Shown here: positions 36,092 to 45,863 of the stretch, piece by piece
Layout: each line of letters begins with the position of its first letter
Position numbering within the stretch: position 1 is the first letter of the stretch
Assembly: GCA_024277815.1 (NCBI GenBank)
Contig: JAJRUM010000020.1
Location: 62,001-126,000 of the forward strand
Reading direction: 5' to 3'
Source of the DNA: Gammaproteobacteria bacterium
GTDB lineage: Bacteria > Pseudomonadota > Gammaproteobacteria > Xanthomonadales > SZUA-36
DNA length: 64,000 nucleotides
Position numbers and translations under genes: made by a program
Notes under the pieces: generated by a model
The model's input: the letters and a program-made list of their open reading frames with translations, nothing else
Database searches by the model: none
Told to the model about the DNA's origin: nothing

Positions 36092-37165
36092 CTATTCGCC
36101 GTTAACCAAGTCTTTCAACGCCGTTTCTATCACGCCGGGTGCTGAGACCAGCTTGGTGAACCCATGTGATCCCATCATGCTCAGGTTCGGGAAGTGCACA
36201 GCCATTCTGAAACGCATGTGCAATGCCTCAACATCGCTGCCTTTGACCAGTACTTCATAGGGGAAATAGGCACGCTTTTTGCAGCCCTCGAAATCCACCA
36301 CGCTCATCTGGAAGGCATCGTCCAGATCTTTGGTATCGCTGTCACTCAGTTTCATACCAACACCAAAGACTGTCTGTGCCGTACCCGGAACGTCAATACG
36401 ATAAACCCAGGTGAGTGAGTCGCCCGGTTTGGCCAGGCCTTGCTCAACAGCAGCAACGGCTGCCTCATGAGAATCAAATGACCCAAGCTTCGATACATCA
36501 TCAAAATACTGCATACCCATCATATAGTGGTATTTATCCAGCTTCTGAGCTGTCATTTTTTTCTTGCCGGCGCCGCAGGTTCTCACCATTCCGAGTGCGT
36601 TGACGAGACTGTCATAGACCGGCCTCATGTCGCCATTCAAGCGGTAGGCATACTGTATATAAACCGGATTCATAAAACCCACTTCAACAGTACCGTCGGT
36701 TTCGGTAATACTGACGCGTTGACCTGCAGCATACCCGCCGCGAGGCGACCTGGCAGCAATAGCCTTAAGTAAATCATTGGTAACGACGATGACATTGGTA
36801 TCATCCATCGGCGCATACTGGCCGGCAATTTCGAAACCGGCGGCCTGCAACGCGCTGCGTACTTCGCGTGTACTTACTTCCAGCGTACCCTCGCTTTCAG
36901 AAGCCACTATAAACGGCTTGTGCAAAGTAATATTGTCCAGCACTTTCGGCGCTTCCGGGGCCGCGCTGGCCGCCATTTCAGGTGCCTTGTCGCCACCACT
37001 AGAATGTGCTCCGCCTGCCGCACTGGTAGTGGCCTGACTGGCTTCTGCCGAAGCAGCACCGGATGATTCTTCAGAAGCCGGCTGCGACTGACCACCACCA
37101 ATGGTACAGCCAGCCAGCAGTACTGTAAGCAGTGCAAGCACTGACATTTGCTGAGTTTTTGTCAT
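36092..37165 (-). CDS. Lipoprotein of a paralogous DUF302-like pair
   Basis: This 357-residue lipoprotein has a signal ending LAGC (Cys20), then about 60 residues rich in Ser, Ala and Glu as a flexible tether, then a 275-residue domain. By eye about three quarters of that domain's residues are identical to those of the neighbouring gene at 37336-38244. Conserved features include VRTCGAGKK, KYHYM-x-GMQYFDD, VDFEGCKKRAYFPYEVLVKG and MRFRMAVHFPNLSMMGSHGFTK. The alternating pattern loosely resembles DUF302 folds, but I would not assign it firmly. The pair shows a tandem duplication in which this copy gained lipid anchoring and the other kept a soluble signal peptide. Confidence 0.8.
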   Translation of the reverse strand: MTKTQQMSVLALLTVLLAGCTIGGGQSQPASEESSGAASAEASQATTSAAGGAHSSGGDKAPEMAASAAPEAPKVLDNITLHKPFIVASESEGTLEVSTREVRSALQAAGFEIAGQYAPMDDTNVIVVTNDLLKAIAARSPRGGYAAGQRVSITETDGTVEVGFMNPVYIQYAYRLNGDMRPVYDSLVNALGMVRTCGAGKKKMTAQKLDKYHYMMGMQYFDDVSKLGSFDSHEAAVAAVEQGLAKPGDSLTWVYRIDVPGTAQTVFGVGMKLSDSDTKDLDDAFQMSVVDFEGCKKRAYFPYEVLVKGSDVEALHMRFRMAVHFPNLSMMGSHGFTKLVSAPGVIETALKDLVNGE

Positions 37166-37288
37166 GATTCTATCCCTGTTGTGTTAAAAACCAGAATCTC
37201 ACTCTTAAGCTATTCCTGCACTCAAGTGCACGGTAACTATAGCATTATTCCAGATTCGCTATCGAGATCAGTCATTTTGGATACAGAT

Positions 37289-37310
37289 GGGCCGCCTGAA
37301 TCGGCGGCCC
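37289..37310 (-). other. GC-rich hairpin between the two paralogous genes
   Basis: GGGCCGCC (37289-37296) and GGCGGCCC (37303-37310) form a perfect 8-base-pair stem with a 6-base loop, 26 bases after the stop of the 37336-38244 gene. No T-tract follows on the minus strand, so it may be an attenuator or an mRNA-stabilising stem and not a full terminator. Confidence 0.55.
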
Positions 37311-37335
37311 AAACAGTTCACAGCCAGGGATATCG

Positions 37336-38244
37336 CTACTCTGACTGAACCATATCTTCCAACGCCGTTTCTATGGTACCCGGCGAAGACATGATCTTGG
37401 TGAAGCCATGCGACCCCATCATACTCAGGTTCGGGAAGTGCACGGCCATTCTGAAACGCATATGCAATGCCTCCACATCACGGCCTTTTACCAGCACTTC
37501 ATAGGGAAAATATGCACGCTTCTTGCACCCTTCAAAATCGACCACATCTATCTGAAACGTCTCGTCCAGGCTTGCGGTGTCTTCGTTGTATGCCTTCATG
37601 CCAACCCCGAATACAGTTTGCTCTGTACCGGGGAGATCAATGCGATAAACCTTCGTCAATGCATCACCAGGCTTGGCCAGTCCCTTTTCCACCGCCGCGA
37701 CGGCAGCTTCATGCGACTTGAATGAACCCAGTTCAGAGGGATCGTCAAAATATTGCATGCCAAACATGTAGTGGTATTTACGTAGCTTTTTAGCTGTCAT
37801 ATTTTTCTTGCCAGCCCCGCAGGTTCTCACCATTCCGAGCGCTTCGACAAGGCTGCTGTAAACAGGCTGCATGTCACCTTCAAGACGATAGGCATGCTGG
37901 ATATACACCGGGTTGATATAGCCCACTTCGACTTTACCGTTGGTTGCCGTAACACTGACCCTTTGGCCGGCAGCATAGCCACCGCGATCTGACCTGGCTG
38001 CTATCGCCTTTAATTGATCACTGGTGACAACAATGATATTGGTGCCATCGACCGGCGAATACTGGCCGGCCACTTCAAACCCCGCGTCCTGCAAGGCCGA
38101 CAATGTTGCCGCCGTAACCTCCTCCACGGTTCCCGTAGATTCGGAGGCAACGACAAAAGGTTTGTACTGCTGACCTTTTGCAAGCACACTCCCCGAAAAT
38201 AAAATTGTCAACAATAACAGCAAGATGTTAGGACGGTATTTCAT
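37336..38244 (-). CDS. Periplasmic protein of a paralogous DUF302-like pair
   Basis: This 302-residue protein has a cleavable signal peptide (MKYRPNILLLLLTILFSGSVLA) and the same domain as the downstream lipoprotein, without the Ser/Ala-rich tether. Four to five cysteines are shared (TCGAGKK, FEGCKKR and others). No catalytic motif is recognised. It is expressed upstream of its paralogue with about 170 bases between them, so both may be in one transcript or have separate promoters. I do not know a characterised homologue. Confidence 0.8.
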   Translation of the reverse strand: MKYRPNILLLLLTILFSGSVLAKGQQYKPFVVASESTGTVEEVTAATLSALQDAGFEVAGQYSPVDGTNIIVVTSDQLKAIAARSDRGGYAAGQRVSVTATNGKVEVGYINPVYIQHAYRLEGDMQPVYSSLVEALGMVRTCGAGKKNMTAKKLRKYHYMFGMQYFDDPSELGSFKSHEAAVAAVEKGLAKPGDALTKVYRIDLPGTEQTVFGVGMKAYNEDTASLDETFQIDVVDFEGCKKRAYFPYEVLVKGRDVEALHMRFRMAVHFPNLSMMGSHGFTKIMSSPGTIETALEDMVQSE

Positions 38245-38504
38245 TGGTAGACTCCTGTTTGGAACCAGCCACCAACGGCCAGTGAGCTTATTAAGTAAAC
38301 CTAATATACACGTTTTTCAGCCACACGCATGAATACGGCGATTATGGCCAAAAAAAAACTTACTACACCCGGCTCGCTTTTTTTTCATTTTTTTATCGGA
38401 AAACAGTATTTTGATCCCCGGCCTACTACGCCACTGAAAATGATGTTCTAATCGTTTATCGTAGACGTTCGCTCCTGACTTTCTTACGCTGAGGACTCAT
38501 AGCC

Positions 38505-38951
38505 ATGTCTGAACAACCTTCCGGCAAACCGCACAAATCTTTCGGAATTCCGGATTTTCTGTGGCGGGTTGCCGCTTCGCTCCTGCTGGTGCTGATAACT
38601 TTTAATCCCAGCGGGTACTCTTACTTTCACTGGTTCAAGGAAGCCTTTTCGGGAACCGGCACCAGTCCCTTGCACTATTTTGTCGGTGTTGTATTGCTGG
38701 CCGGCTGGGCGATATTCATCATCGCCACCAGCCGCAGTCTCGGTAAATTCGGGACAGTTCTGAGTGCCGCCATCATCGGCACGGGGATATGGTTGCTGGC
38801 TGATATCGGTGTGGTGCAAGCGGGTTCAGCGACTGCCATCACCTGGCTGGCTCTGATCGCGCTAGCGGTATTGCTGGCCGTTGGCCTGTCATGGGCTCAT
38901 ATCTGGCGCCGCCTCAGTGGCCAGATTGAGGTAGATGAAGTGCATGACTGA
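38505..38951 (+). CDS. DUF6524-type four-helix membrane protein
   Basis: This 148-residue protein has four hydrophobic segments. It begins with a conserved W/F-rich region (FLWRVAASLLLVLITFNPSGYSYFHW) and ends with SWAHIWRRLSGQIEVDEV, a pattern I associate with DUF6524. The function is unknown. It lies 12 bases before the DASS transporter gene and is probably in the same transcript. Confidence 0.8.
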   Translation: MSEQPSGKPHKSFGIPDFLWRVAASLLLVLITFNPSGYSYFHWFKEAFSGTGTSPLHYFVGVVLLAGWAIFIIATSRSLGKFGTVLSAAIIGTGIWLLADIGVVQAGSATAITWLALIALAVLLAVGLSWAHIWRRLSGQIEVDEVHD

Positions 38952-38963
38952 CCAATAACAGCC

Positions 38964-40502
38964 ATGCAAACCCGACAGGACAATTCAAAAATCAAACTGG
39001 CAGCACTGATCGTTGCTCCGCTGATCAGCCTGGCGCTGGTGTTGTTCGCAGACCTTGCCCCGGAAAATCCAAAAATCGCCTACACACTGGCCATTGCAAT
39101 CGTGATGGCAGTTTGGTGGATTACAGAAGCCGTTCCGCTTGCGATAACAGCATTGTTGCCGGTGGTACTTTTCCCACTGCTCGGCGTGGTCGATGGCAAA
39201 ACCATTTCTGCCATGTACTTCAATCATCTGATTTTCCTGTTTATCGGCGGCTTTCTGATGGCGCTGGCGATGCAACGCTGGGATTTGCACAGGCGTATCG
39301 CAATCAAGATATTGATATTCTTTGGGATCAGCCCGGGCAGAATCCTGATGGGCTTCATGTTCGCTACCGCGTTTCTTTCCATGTGGATGTCGAACACGGC
39401 CACCACCATGATGATGGTTCCTATCGCGCTATCGATCATCTACAAGCTTGAAGAAATCGTAGGCAAAGCCAAACTGGGCACTTACTCGGTTGGCCTGCTG
39501 CTGGGCATCGCCTATTCTGCATCCATTGGCGGCGTGGCAACGCTGGTCGGCACACCGCCCAACCTTTCATTCGCCCGTATTGCCAACATCATATTTCCGG
39601 CCATGCCCGAGATTTCATTTGCCGACTGGCTGGTGTTCGCTGCCTGGATAACTTTCTTTATGTTCATAGCTGCCTGGCTCCTGCTGTTTGCCATGTACCG
39701 GCCAAAACAACCGTGGGTGGGCGTGGAACGGGATGATTTCAGGAAAGAGTATCAACTCCTTGGCAAGGCCAAGCCTGAAGAGAAAATTGTTTTTGTTCTG
39801 TTCGTCACAATGGCGCTGTTATGGGTGTTCAGGTCAGGGTTCCAAATAGGGTTTATCGACATACCCGGCTGGTCACAATTGTTTGCCAACCCCGGGTTCA
39901 TCAATGATGGAACCGTCGCAATAACGATTGCCATCATCCTGTTTGCTATTCCATCCAAAACCCGCAAGGGTGAAAGGTTGATGGACTGGGAGACCGCCAA
40001 CCGCTTGCCCTGGCATATCGTGCTTCTGTTTGGCGGTGGCTTCGCACTGGCCAAGGGCTTTGTTGATTCCGGCTTATCTATCTGGTTCGGTGAGCAGTTG
40101 TCCGGCCTGTCAGGGACCCACCCGATGGTACTGACATCTGTGATCGTAACCATGATGTCTTTCCTGACCGAACTGACCTCCAATATTGCCAGCACTGAAA
40201 TGATTCTTCCAATTCTCGCGGGCATGGCTGTCAGCATTCAGGTCAACCCGCTCTTGCTGATGATACCGGCGACCCTGGCAGCATCGCTGGCCTTCATGTT
40301 ACCCGTAGCCACGCCACCCAATGCCATCGTTTTCGGCAGTGGCTACATCCAAATCAGGCAGATGGTCAAGACCGGCTTCCTGCTGAACTTCGTTGGCATT
40401 ATTGTTACCACCCTGGTCACTTACTTTTGGGGAGTACTGGTGTTCAAAATTGACATTGGCAGTTTTCCCGACTGGGCGACGACCATGATTGGCAACGGCT
40501 GA
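38964..40502 (+). CDS. DASS/SLC13-family anion transporter
   Basis: This 512-residue transporter has two inverted repeats, each with the SNT-type hairpin: MWMSNTATTMMM in the first and TELTSNIASTEMILP in the second. The paired substrate loops GTPPNLSF and ATPPNAIVFGSGY are present. The family imports di- and tricarboxylates or sulfate with sodium ions. The second SNT motif carries Asn-Ile-Ala-Ser-Thr, typical of dicarboxylate members such as VcINDY relatives. Succinate or another C4-dicarboxylate is possible, which would fit fumarate/succinate metabolism, but substrate is inference. Confidence 0.92.
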   Translation: MQTRQDNSKIKLAALIVAPLISLALVLFADLAPENPKIAYTLAIAIVMAVWWITEAVPLAITALLPVVLFPLLGVVDGKTISAMYFNHLIFLFIGGFLMALAMQRWDLHRRIAIKILIFFGISPGRILMGFMFATAFLSMWMSNTATTMMMVPIALSIIYKLEEIVGKAKLGTYSVGLLLGIAYSASIGGVATLVGTPPNLSFARIANIIFPAMPEISFADWLVFAAWITFFMFIAAWLLLFAMYRPKQPWVGVERDDFRKEYQLLGKAKPEEKIVFVLFVTMALLWVFRSGFQIGFIDIPGWSQLFANPGFINDGTVAITIAIILFAIPSKTRKGERLMDWETANRLPWHIVLLFGGGFALAKGFVDSGLSIWFGEQLSGLSGTHPMVLTSVIVTMMSFLTELTSNIASTEMILPILAGMAVSIQVNPLLLMIPATLAASLAFMLPVATPPNAIVFGSGYIQIRQMVKTGFLLNFVGIIVTTLVTYFWGVLVFKIDIGSFPDWATTMIGNG

Positions 40503-41238
40503 CATCGTGGGCTGTGAGAAGCTTAAAGCAGATGCCATATTATGGGATTTCGACGGTACGCTGGCCGACTCAGCCAGCAAGAACATTGCCATTACTAAAC
40601 AGATACTGGCGAAGGTCGCCCCCCAGCTCACTGGCAGCAACCTGCCCGCCTGGTTATGCAGTGAAGCTGAATACCACAAGGCCAACCACGGCGCCGAGAA
40701 CTGGCGCGACCTGTACCGCAATTATTTTGGTATGAGTACAAAGGATATTGCAGCAGCCGGACCGATGTGGGAGGAGTACCAGGCGCGTGACACCACCGAG
40801 GTCAAGCTATTTGACGGCATCCGGGAAACACTCCGGAAGCTCTGTCAGATACCCATGGGAATAAGCTCAGCCAATTCCTCAGATAATATCAACAGAGTAT
40901 TGAATAATAACAGGATAAAGTCATCTTTCAGGTCAGTTATCGGGTATGAGAACTTCCCGCCGGAAGCACAGAAGCCAGCAGCCAACCCCGGCCTGAAATG
41001 CCTGCAGGAGGTCCTGCAGGACCACCATGGAAAAACCATTCTCTACGTTGGCGACCACATTGCCGATGTTCTCTTCAGCCGTAACATTGCGGCCAGCCTG
41101 GGTTCGTCCAGTACTGTGATTTCTATCATCGTCACCTACAGCGGAGCGCAACCAGACCGGTGGCGGGTACAACCAGACAAAGTCATTGGCCACCCGGCAG
41201 AACTGGCCACCCTGGTCAGCCATCAGGAATCAGAGTAA
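40489..41238 (+). CDS. HAD-family hydrolase (phosphatase)
   Basis: This 249-residue protein shows the HAD nucleophile motif DFDGTLADS near the N-terminus, ISSANSSDN as motif II, a conserved Lys in the AQKPAANPGLKCL region, and GDHIADVLFSRN as motif IV. It would hydrolyse a phosphate ester in the cytoplasm, in the phosphoglycolate-phosphatase-like branch. The start is uncertain. TTG 40489 overlaps the transporter by 14 bases and GTG 40507 is an alternative, neither with a good ribosome-binding site. It is convergent with glpK. Confidence 0.85.
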   Translation: MATADIVGCEKLKADAILWDFDGTLADSASKNIAITKQILAKVAPQLTGSNLPAWLCSEAEYHKANHGAENWRDLYRNYFGMSTKDIAAAGPMWEEYQARDTTEVKLFDGIRETLRKLCQIPMGISSANSSDNINRVLNNNRIKSSFRSVIGYENFPPEAQKPAANPGLKCLQEVLQDHHGKTILYVGDHIADVLFSRNIAASLGSSSTVISIIVTYSGAQPDRWRVQPDKVIGHPAELATLVSHQESE

Positions 41239-41243
41239 CAGTG

Positions 41244-42752
41244 TCAGCCCCGGTTGCTGCTGCCGGTGCGGGATACTGCTGACAACCAGTCCGCATATAA
41301 CGCATTGCGCCGGACTGTTGGCATGGCGGGTTGAAATCTTTGTCCATCTTTATGCATTGCCTGTAACTCTTCCGGGCCGTCCCAGAATCCAACTGCCAGA
41401 CCGGCAAGGTACGCACTGCCCAGCGCGGTTGTTTCAACCAACTCCGGCCGGCTAACCGGAACCCCGAGCAGGTCCGCCTGGAATTGCATCAGAAAGTTAT
41501 TCTCAGAAGCACCACCATCGACCTTCAGTTCAGTCAGTTGGACCCCTGATTCGGCATTCATGGACTCAACAATATCACGTGTCTGATACGCAATGGACTC
41601 AAGGGCAGCCCGGATAATATGCGCGCGCCCGGTACCCCGGGTCAACCCCAGGATGGCACCCCGCGCGTCCGGGTCCCAATTGGGGGCACCCAGCCCGGTA
41701 AAAGCCGGTACAAAATACACGCCATCATTGCCTTCCAGTTGTGTTGCAATCGTCTCACTTTCACGGGCATCGCTGATTATCCCCAGTTGGTCACGCAGCC
41801 ACTGGATTGCCGCACCGGCAACAAAAACCGACCCTTCCAGTGCATATGCCGGACGGCCGTACGCGTCACAACAAATGGTTGTGAGCAGGCCGTGTTGGCT
41901 GCACGGCAGTTCGCTGCCCATATTCATCAGCAGGAAACAACCGGTCCCATAGGTATTCTTGGCCTGTCCGGCTTGCCAGCAAGTCTGGCCGAACAGTGCG
42001 GCCTGCTGGTCACCCGCGATGCCGGCAATGGGTACGCCGGCCGGAATCCCATCGATCGCAGCGGTTTCACCGAACACGCTGGAACTGGCCTGCACGGCGG
42101 GCAATATGGCGTCCGGAATATCTAATAGCCGGCCCAACTCAGAATTCCAACGGTGCCGCCGGATATCGTAAAGCAGCGTGCGTGATGCATTGGTAGGGTC
42201 AGTCGCGTGAACTGCACCGGCGCTGGCAGTGCCGCCAGTAAGATTCCACAACAACCAGCTATCAATGGTGCCAAATGCCAACTCACCCGCCTCGGCACGA
42301 TGCTGCAAATCTGCATCCTGGTCAAGAATCCAGCGAATTTTGGTTGCTGAAAAATACGGATCAAGCAGCAGGCCAGTGCGTTCACGGAACAAGGGTTCAT
42401 GGCCTTCTTCGCGCAGACGCTCACAAATTTCACCACTCTGCCGACTCTGCCAGACAATGGCCCGGTACACCGGTTTGCCAGTTGCCCGATCCCATAGCAC
42501 GGTGGTCTCACGTTGATTGGTAATACCCAGCGCCGACAGCTCACCCGGACCAAGACCTGAATCAGCCAACGCTGCCGCCATCACCTGCCGGCTGACCTGC
42601 CAGATCTCCTCAGCATCGTGTTCAACCCAGCCCGGCCGGGGAAAGTGTTGGGTGAATTCAGAATAGGCGCGGCCAAGAACCCGGCCTGCGCGCGACAAAA
42701 CGAGTACAGTAGAGCCTGTAGTTCCCTGATCAATAGCAAGTATTGCAGACAT
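41244..42752 (-). CDS. glpK: Glycerol kinase
   Basis: This 502-residue FGGY-family kinase phosphorylates glycerol to glycerol-3-phosphate. Key features are the phosphate-binding [13 protein letters not shown], the substrate segment [51 protein letters not shown], and the FGGY signature-like [20 protein letters not shown] near the C-terminus. Length and motifs match E. coli GlpK closely. The usual neighbours glpF (facilitator) and glpD (dehydrogenase) are not seen, so it is an orphan here. It lies 20 bases before the oligopeptidase gene stop on the same strand. Confidence 0.97.
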   Translation of the reverse strand: MSAILAIDQGTTGSTVLVLSRAGRVLGRAYSEFTQHFPRPGWVEHDAEEIWQVSRQVMAAALADSGLGPGELSALGITNQRETTVLWDRATGKPVYRAIVWQSRQSGEICERLREEGHEPLFRERTGLLLDPYFSATKIRWILDQDADLQHRAEAGELAFGTIDSWLLWNLTGGTASAGAVHATDPTNASRTLLYDIRRHRWNSELGRLLDIPDAILPAVQASSSVFGETAAIDGIPAGVPIAGIAGDQQAALFGQTCWQAGQAKNTYGTGCFLLMNMGSELPCSQHGLLTTICCDAYGRPAYALEGSVFVAGAAIQWLRDQLGIISDARESETIATQLEGNDGVYFVPAFTGLGAPNWDPDARGAILGLTRGTGRAHIIRAALESIAYQTRDIVESMNAESGVQLTELKVDGGASENNFLMQFQADLLGVPVSRPELVETTALGSAYLAGLAVGFWDGPEELQAMHKDGQRFQPAMPTVRRNALYADWLSAVSRTGSSNRG

Positions 42753-42772
42753 TCAGACGAGTATACCCGAAC

Positions 42773-44926
42773 CTATTTCATATCACTGTTCTGAGCTCGT
42801 TGTTCGGGGTGGGCAAGGTCCACCAGGAACGCGTATTCCTGCGCGGTCTCGAGATATCGCCGATAGCGCCCGGAAGCACCGCCGTGGCCTGCATCCATAT
42901 TGATGTGAAACAGCAAACGGTTGTTGTCTGTACGCCGGTCACGCAACCTGGCAACCCACTTGGCTGGCTCGAAATACTGCACTTGAGAATCATGCAGGCC
43001 GGTGGTTACCAGCATATTCGGGTAGTCCTGAGCACTGACCTGATCGTAAGGTGAATAAGAAAGCATATACTCATAGGCGGCCTTCTCATGGGGGTTGCCC
43101 CACTCGTTGAACTCGCCAGTGGTTAAAGGAATAGAGTCATCCAGCATGGTGGTGACCACATCCACAAACGGAACCGCCGCCACCACCCCGTGGTATAACT
43201 CCTGAGCCATATTGACCACCGCTCCCATCAACAACCCACCAGCGCTGCCGCCCATGGCATAGGTCCGGCTCCTGTCAATAGTGCCTTGCTTCTGAAGGCT
43301 TTTGGTGACGTCAATAAAATCGGTAAAGGTGTTTTTCTTGTGCATTAAACGACCGTCTTCATACCATTTACGACCCATCTCCTGGCCACCCCGAATATGG
43401 GCAATGGCATAGACAAACCCGCGGTCAAGCAGGCTGATAACAGAATCATCAAACCACGGATCCATCGAACTTCCATACGAACCATAAGCATAAATCAGCG
43501 CTGGTGCAGTGCCATCCAGACGCGTGCTCTGGTGCCAGACAAGGGAAACAGGTACTTGCGCACCGTCACGGGCGACAACGACCATACGGGAAGTGCGGTA
43601 ATTATCACGCTTAAAACCACCCAGTACCCGGTCAGACTTTAATAGTCGGGTTGTACCGGTATTGAGGTCGATCTCCCATACCTGCCCCGGCGTTGTCAGG
43701 CTGGAATATCCATACCGGACCGTATCTGTATGCACGCTGACATTGCTGTGCAACCACATGACAGACGCCTCTTCGCCAGCACCAAGATACCTGTCTGTAC
43801 AGCCGTCGAGAGACCGTACACGAACCTTGCGCAGACCTCCTTCACGCTCACTGATCAACAGCCAGCGGTCAAAAACCTGGAAGTCCTGCACCATGGCATC
43901 ATCCCGGTGGGCAATGACCTCCCGCCATGAAGACTTGTCTGCAGAACTCTCAAGGCTGGCGGACATCAGCCGGAAATTGCTGGCATTCCAGTTGGTACGG
44001 ATAAAAAACCGGTCACCAACGTGATCAATAGCGTATTCATGGCCGGTTTCGCGCGGCAGAAATGGCTTGAACGTGCCAAGCGGTTCATCAGCAGGAAGTA
44101 CCTGGACCTCGGTCGTGTCGGTATTCTGGTGGGCCAGAAAAATGTACGCCTGCGAACGACTGCGCCATACAGAGGTGTAGAAAGTATTGTCCGTCTCCTC
44201 ATACACCAGAACGTCTTCACTGCTGTCAGTACCCAGCGTGTGGCGCATGAGCTGATAGGCCAGTAACGTTTCCGTATCCTTATTCAGGTAAAAAAGGTAT
44301 TGCCCGTCTGCCGACCAGGCCATGCCCGATGAAGCATTATCAATGCTGTCCGGCAGGAATTTCCCGCTGTCGGTATCCAGTATCTGAATCCTGTTGATGC
44401 GTCGGCCAACGATGTCTTCTGCGATTGCCACGTAGCGCTGGTCATCACTGACCTCAAAGCCGCCAAGCCGGTAAAAATCATGTCCACGTGCGCGCTGATT
44501 GCCGTCAATGAGAAGTTCTTCTTCAGCCTCCATACTGCCTTTACGGCGGGCATAGATTGCGTACTCGCCGCCCGGCTCATAACGATAGTAATGCCAATAC
44601 CCCCCTTGTTCGTAGGCCACGCTGGACTCATCGGGATCTAAACGTGCAGTCATCTCCTTGAAAAGCTCTTCCTGTAAGGGCTTTGTATGCGCCATCATCT
44701 TGTCGAAGTACTGATTTTCCTCCGCAAGATAGGCAAGCACTTGCGGGTCCTTGCGGCTGTCATCGCGGAGCCAGAAGTACTCATCTACACGGGTGTTACC
44801 GTGCAGTGTCATTTCGTGGGGACGTTTCTCAGGCATTGGCTGTTTCACTTGCACTTCAATTCTTTGGTCAGTATTGCAACTCACCAACACGGTGAAGCTG
44901 ATAAGGACGACAAAATGGATTTTCAT
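42773..44926 (-). CDS. Oligopeptidase B-like serine peptidase (S9A), probable lipoprotein
   Basis: This 717-residue prolyl-oligopeptidase-family enzyme has the N-terminal beta-propeller and C-terminal alpha/beta hydrolase domain. The catalytic Ser lies in GGSAGG, the Asp in GLHDSQVQYFEPAKW, and the His in DAGHGGASGR, all matching oligopeptidase B, which cleaves after basic residues in short peptides. From ATG 44926 it starts with a lipoprotein signal (MKIHFVVLISFTVLVSC), so it is probably attached to a membrane facing the periplasm. Classical E. coli PtrB is cytoplasmic. An ATG 30 bases upstream is possible. Neither start has a clear ribosome-binding site. Confidence 0.9.
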   Translation of the reverse strand: MKIHFVVLISFTVLVSCNTDQRIEVQVKQPMPEKRPHEMTLHGNTRVDEYFWLRDDSRKDPQVLAYLAEENQYFDKMMAHTKPLQEELFKEMTARLDPDESSVAYEQGGYWHYYRYEPGGEYAIYARRKGSMEAEEELLIDGNQRARGHDFYRLGGFEVSDDQRYVAIAEDIVGRRINRIQILDTDSGKFLPDSIDNASSGMAWSADGQYLFYLNKDTETLLAYQLMRHTLGTDSSEDVLVYEETDNTFYTSVWRSRSQAYIFLAHQNTDTTEVQVLPADEPLGTFKPFLPRETGHEYAIDHVGDRFFIRTNWNASNFRLMSASLESSADKSSWREVIAHRDDAMVQDFQVFDRWLLISEREGGLRKVRVRSLDGCTDRYLGAGEEASVMWLHSNVSVHTDTVRYGYSSLTTPGQVWEIDLNTGTTRLLKSDRVLGGFKRDNYRTSRMVVVARDGAQVPVSLVWHQSTRLDGTAPALIYAYGSYGSSMDPWFDDSVISLLDRGFVYAIAHIRGGQEMGRKWYEDGRLMHKKNTFTDFIDVTKSLQKQGTIDRSRTYAMGGSAGGLLMGAVVNMAQELYHGVVAAVPFVDVVTTMLDDSIPLTTGEFNEWGNPHEKAAYEYMLSYSPYDQVSAQDYPNMLVTTGLHDSQVQYFEPAKWVARLRDRRTDNNRLLFHINMDAGHGGASGRYRRYLETAQEYAFLVDLAHPEQRAQNSDMK

Positions 44927-45017
44927 AGTAGGCGGAATACTACTGATGAATATCAAAGTTTACACGTGTTCTCGCAGAATTCACTGGAATAAATAACAAA
45001 CCGGATGTTCAGGCAAT

Positions 45018-45084
45018 AAAAAACAGCCCGACCCCCGCCAGGACCAAAGTGGAAGCTCTTTGATCCTGACAGGAGCCAGCTGTT
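45018..45084 (-). terminator. Candidate terminator of rquA
   Basis: On the minus strand, 9 bases after the rquA stop, AACAGC (complement of 45079-45084) pairs with GCTGTT (complement of 45022-45027), enclosing an inner 11-base imperfect stem (CAGGATCAAAG with CTTTGGTCCTG). A T-rich run (TTTTTTATT) follows. The loop between is large, so efficiency is uncertain. Confidence 0.6.
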
Positions 45085-45092
45085 ATTCGAAG

Positions 45093-45863
45093 CTAGTCGA
45101 TGCGCGTAGCAACAACCTTCTGGAACAGGTCACCGAAACGGGGTTCTTTACGCCAGGTGAATTTCTCTGGCTGGTCTGCCAGGTCTTTGATTTCGTTGCG
45201 CCACAAGCCCTTTGCAAAAGGCTCGAGCGTATCAAACACCAGGCTGGTAATGGGCTTAAGCGGATGCCACCAACGCGGCTTGTGGTAATCGACAAATACC
45301 ACCTTGCCACCCGGTACAACCTTGCTCAAAAACAGGTTCACCGCTTCGCGCTTGTAGGTGTCGGGCAGCTCGTGCAGCAAGAAGTAGCAGCACACGGTAT
45401 CAAAAGGCTCAAGGTCCATTTCCAGCACATTGCCGTAGTGCACCGTGGCGTTCGGGTAAGCGGCCAGCTTACGCCGCGTATTGACAACCTGTATCTCTGC
45501 TACATCAAAGACATCAAGCGTTCCTCCCGGGCCAATATGCTCTGCCAGGTTGGCCGAAAAACTGCCGTAGACACAGGCCGATTGCAGCACTCTCTGGCCA
45601 GCCTCAATTTCCACAAAAGCCGAGTTCTGCAGCTTGCGGTGCTGTTGCCAGAGGATCGTTCTGACCACAAATTCACGATCCAGAAGTTTTACGTTACGCG
45701 GGTTGATATAGGCCCAGTAGTAGACATCCTGCAGATAGTCCGGAACTTCGGGTACAGCGGCGACAGGTGCCAGTGACACGGGGGGATTTTCTGTTTGAAC
45801 CCCGGCCGACACCGCAGTCCGGAAGGACGTAGCTGGTGTGCTGGAACGCGCGACATTACTCAT
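45093..45863 (-). CDS. rquA: Rhodoquinone biosynthesis protein RquA
   Basis: This protein of 256 residues from ATG 45863 (GGAGAGGG upstream) resembles class I SAM-binding methyltransferases but has the RquA-type pattern: PDYLQDVYYWAYINPRNVKLLDREFVVRTILW at about residues 40-75, then LQSACVYGSFSANLAE in place of a standard glycine-rich SAM motif, and later LLHELPDTYKREAVN and FVDYHKPRWWHPL. RquA converts ubiquinone to rhodoquinone by exchanging a methoxy group for an amino group, reportedly with SAM as amino donor. Rhodoquinone feeds electrons to fumarate under low oxygen. A non-coding gap of 230 bases separates it from ubiT on the same strand. A TTG start 30 bases upstream is unlikely. The neighbouring oxygen-independent ubiquinone genes support the assignment. 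Confidence 0.88.
   Translation of the reverse strand: MSNVARSSTPATSFRTAVSAGVQTENPPVSLAPVAAVPEVPDYLQDVYYWAYINPRNVKLLDREFVVRTILWQQHRKLQNSAFVEIEAGQRVLQSACVYGSFSANLAEHIGPGGTLDVFDVAEIQVVNTRRKLAAYPNATVHYGNVLEMDLEPFDTVCCYFLLHELPDTYKREAVNLFLSKVVPGGKVVFVDYHKPRWWHPLKPITSLVFDTLEPFAKGLWRNEIKDLADQPEKFTWRKEPRFGDLFQKVVATRID

Noticed and set aside
37289-37310. Hairpin as a Rho-independent terminator
   Set aside because: The stem is strong, but no T-tract follows on either strand, so I list it only as a hairpin.
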